A stretch of DNA of 64,000 nucleotides, taken from contig CAMZNS010000032.1 in the NCBI GenBank assembly GCA_947313855.1, positions 1 through 64,000 on the forward strand. The letters are read 5' to 3'. Under the pieces are notes generated by a model that had not been told where the DNA came from, made no database searches, and was given only the letters and a program-made list of their open reading frames with translations. The DNA comes from an uncultured Deferribacteraceae bacterium. GTDB lineage: Bacteria > Chrysiogenota > Deferribacteres > CAMZNJ01. Both the position numbers and the translations under genes were made by a program. Positions 62,423 to 64,000 of this stretch are shown one piece after another (the stretch's first letter is position 1; every line of letters starts with the position of its first letter).

Positions 62423-63538
62423 TTACAGATTCTTTTTGTCATGGGGATCGAAGGCGTCCCGAAGTCCATCACCGATGAAGTTCATGGAGAACAGGAACAC
62501 AACCATGGCAACAGATGGCACAATCAAACGCCAAGGGTAAACGCTCATGCTAGGAACGCCATCGCGAACCAGAACGCCCCAAGAGGTGTACGGTGCCGAA
62601 ATACCAAGACCCAAGAACGACAAGAACGACTCGGTCAAAATAAATGCAGGAACACCAAGGGTTACAAATATAATAATCACGGTGAGGGTGTTTGGAATAA
62701 GGTGTATAAACACTATGCGAAGATTAGATGCACCCATGGAGCGTGCCGACTCGATGAACAGTGAGTTCTTAAGGGACATAATCTGACCCCGGACGACTCG
62801 AGCCGTCGTCAGCCAACTAACCAAGGCTAATGCCAAAAATAGATTGAAAATATTACGACCAAAAATGGACATCAGAAGAATAACTAGGAGCATGTAGGGC
62901 AAACCGTACATGACGTCAACAACACGCATGATTATGTAATCCGTACGACCCCCAACATAACCCGAAATAGCACCGATAATCGTACCGATGAGCACGGACG
63001 TAACAGCACCAAAAATACCAACAGCAATGGATATTTGACTACCGTAAATTACGCGGGCAAGAACATCGCGACCAAGATCGTCCACACCAAGAATATATCG
63101 ACGATCGTTGACCATGACAAGCTTACCGCTAAGAGTACGCTCCTCAAGGGCAAGCATTTCGGTGTACTCTGTGTAGTTGGAAACAGCACTGCGGGACAGC
63201 ATGGATACGTCCGAAACCTGCTCCTGCTGCATCAAGGACTTAATACGCAACTCAACAAGGAGCTCCCCAGCAGTTTTGGTCAGGGATGGACGAAGATTTT
63301 GGTGAGACAAAACCTGATCCGAAAAGGAGTGTATGGGGAGTATGGGTGCGGTGACGGCAAGGATAATGTAAACCCCCACAATCCATAAACCTATTATCGC
63401 TAGCTTATTCTTACGCAGACGCCTGATGGCATCTTTAGTCAAAGAGCCACCCTTGACTGCCTCGTCATCTAGAATATTATTCGAGTTATCTGAGCCAACA
63501 GACGCAATGGCCGACTCTTTTATTTCAGTGCTTTTCAT
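62423..63538 (-). CDS. oppC: Oligopeptide ABC permease OppC/DppC
   Basis: The protein has an N-terminal cytosolic tail, the first TM (AIIGLWIVGVYIILAV), a long periplasmic loop (about residues 75-155), then five TM segments. The family motif YILGVDDLGRDVLARVIYG is present, and the EAA loop is ESARSMGASNLRIVFIHLIPN. The C terminus ends GDGLRDAFDPHDKK as usual. Length 371 is slightly long owing to the periplasmic loop. Confidence 0.94.
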   Translation of the reverse strand: MKSTEIKESAIASVGSDNSNNILDDEAVKGGSLTKDAIRRLRKNKLAIIGLWIVGVYIILAVTAPILPIHSFSDQVLSHQNLRPSLTKTAGELLVELRIKSLMQQEQVSDVSMLSRSAVSNYTEYTEMLALEERTLSGKLVMVNDRRYILGVDDLGRDVLARVIYGSQISIAVGIFGAVTSVLIGTIIGAISGYVGGRTDYIIMRVVDVMYGLPYMLLVILLMSIFGRNIFNLFLALALVSWLTTARVVRGQIMSLKNSLFIESARSMGASNLRIVFIHLIPNTLTVIIIFVTLGVPAFILTESFLSFLGLGISAPYTSWGVLVRDGVPSMSVYPWRLIVPSVAMVVFLFSMNFIGDGLRDAFDPHDKKNL

Positions 63539-63674
63539 AACTACACTCTCCTAAATCGTACTTCTGGAGGCTTACAGCAAGCCCAACCAACTTCAGGAGC
63601 CTGCCACAGGACAACTAACTAGCAAAACGATATGTTGATCGTTGCCCTTAATCTATCTCGTTTCTGCTCCGTTC

Positions 63675-64000
63675 TTATTTATAATCTATGCGTGGATCGA
63701 GGAATACGTACAGGAGATCCACAATGAGGTTGAAAACCACTAGCAATGATGCGTAAACCACTACGATACCCAATAGCAAGAAGTAGTCACGGTGCAACGC
63801 CGACTCAACAAAGTAGCGACCGATACCGGGCACACGGAATATCTGTTCGATAACAATGGAGCCCGTCAGGATGGACGCCATGGTTGGCCCTAGAAAGCTG
63901 ACAATGGGCAGCAAACCCCCTTTGAGGGTGTGGCGAACAACAACAGCGCGCGTGGACAACCCTTTCGCCCTAGCCGTGCGGATGTAGTCGCTCTTCAGAA
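63675..64000 (-). CDS. oppB: Oligopeptide ABC permease OppB/DppB (partial)
   Basis: Only the C-terminal part is in the window; the reading frame stays open to the right edge. The EAA loop reads SDYIRTARAKGLSTRAVVVRHTLK, followed by TGSIVIEQIFRVPGIGRYFVESALHRDY and the last TM to LDPRIDYK, all diagnostic of OppB. The TTG at 63959 lies inside the EAA loop and is not a start. Confidence 0.93.
   Translation of the reverse strand, partial: LKSDYIRTARAKGLSTRAVVVRHTLKGGLLPIVSFLGPTMASILTGSIVIEQIFRVPGIGRYFVESALHRDYFLLLGIVVVYASLLVVFNLIVDLLYVFLDPRIDYK

Noticed and set aside
63675-63959. Complete 94-residue protein starting at TTG 63959
   Set aside because: The reading frame continues to the window edge and the TTG lies within the OppB EAA loop, so it is the end of a longer gene.

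Overview
The window is a gene-dense stretch (about 45-48% GC by eye) from a diderm, flagellated and probably anaerobic or microaerophilic bacterium. The outer membrane is indicated by FlgH and FlgI (L and P rings), LptA/B/C, two heptosyltransferase-like GT9 enzymes and several lipoproteins. Anaerobic life is suggested by a Na+-pumping methylmalonyl-CoA decarboxylase operon and a superoxide reductase. The order lptC-lptA-lptB-rpoN-hpf-rapZ and the order flgI-flgJ-flgM-flgN-flgK-flgL-fliW-csrA recall Desulfobacterota, Deferribacterota and relatives. The GldFG/DUF4340 cassette and the LplA/LplB-type sugar cassette are also common in spirochaetes. I cannot place the phylum from the sequence alone.

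Layout. 0-10.8 kb, plus strand: the end of an unknown gene, sfsA, a Xer recombinase, ispG, aroE, a FapA-family protein, lon, an FlhG/MinD-like ATPase and an unusual CheW protein whose C-terminal half looks like RecO. 10.8-15.4 kb, minus strand: a GldA/GldFG/DUF4340 ABC system. 15.7-19 kb, plus: a fused sugar-ABC permease and its lipoprotein binding protein. 19.1-25.1 kb, plus: mmdA, mmdD, mmdC, mmdB and two GT9 glycosyltransferases. 25.4-28.1 kb, plus: tRNA-Pro(GGG), a secreted beta-solenoid protein behind a sigma-28-like promoter, and a tandem RpiB-RpiB fusion. 28.2-41.4 kb, minus: a flagellar cluster (an ankyrin lipoprotein, then flgI, J, M, N, K, a giant flgL, fliW, csrA, a possible 30-codon gene and flgH). 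41.6-64 kb, almost all minus: fabI, radA, a PHP phosphoesterase, ruvB, an unknown lipoprotein, superoxide reductase, (hemW on plus), rapZ, hpf, rpoN, lptB, lptA, lptC, pyrG, a HAD phosphatase, pncB and oppF, D, C, B.

Three themes stand out. First, tandem minisatellites are everywhere, including inside housekeeping genes (sfsA, aroE, ruvB, rapZ, lptA, lptC, gldFG, rpiB). Inside genes the units I measured are multiples of 3 bp, while several between genes are 7, 11, 13 or 14 bp. Second, low-complexity repeats sit exactly at the junctions of two unusual fusions (CheW/RecO-like and RpiB/RpiB). Third, rpoN lies in the window, and sigma-54 signatures (GG-N10-GC) lie upstream of flgI, of a 30-codon ORF between csrA and flgH, and less clearly upstream of the ankyrin lipoprotein. 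This points to a flagellar hierarchy of sigma-54, then FlgM/sigma-28, with CsrA-FliW control.
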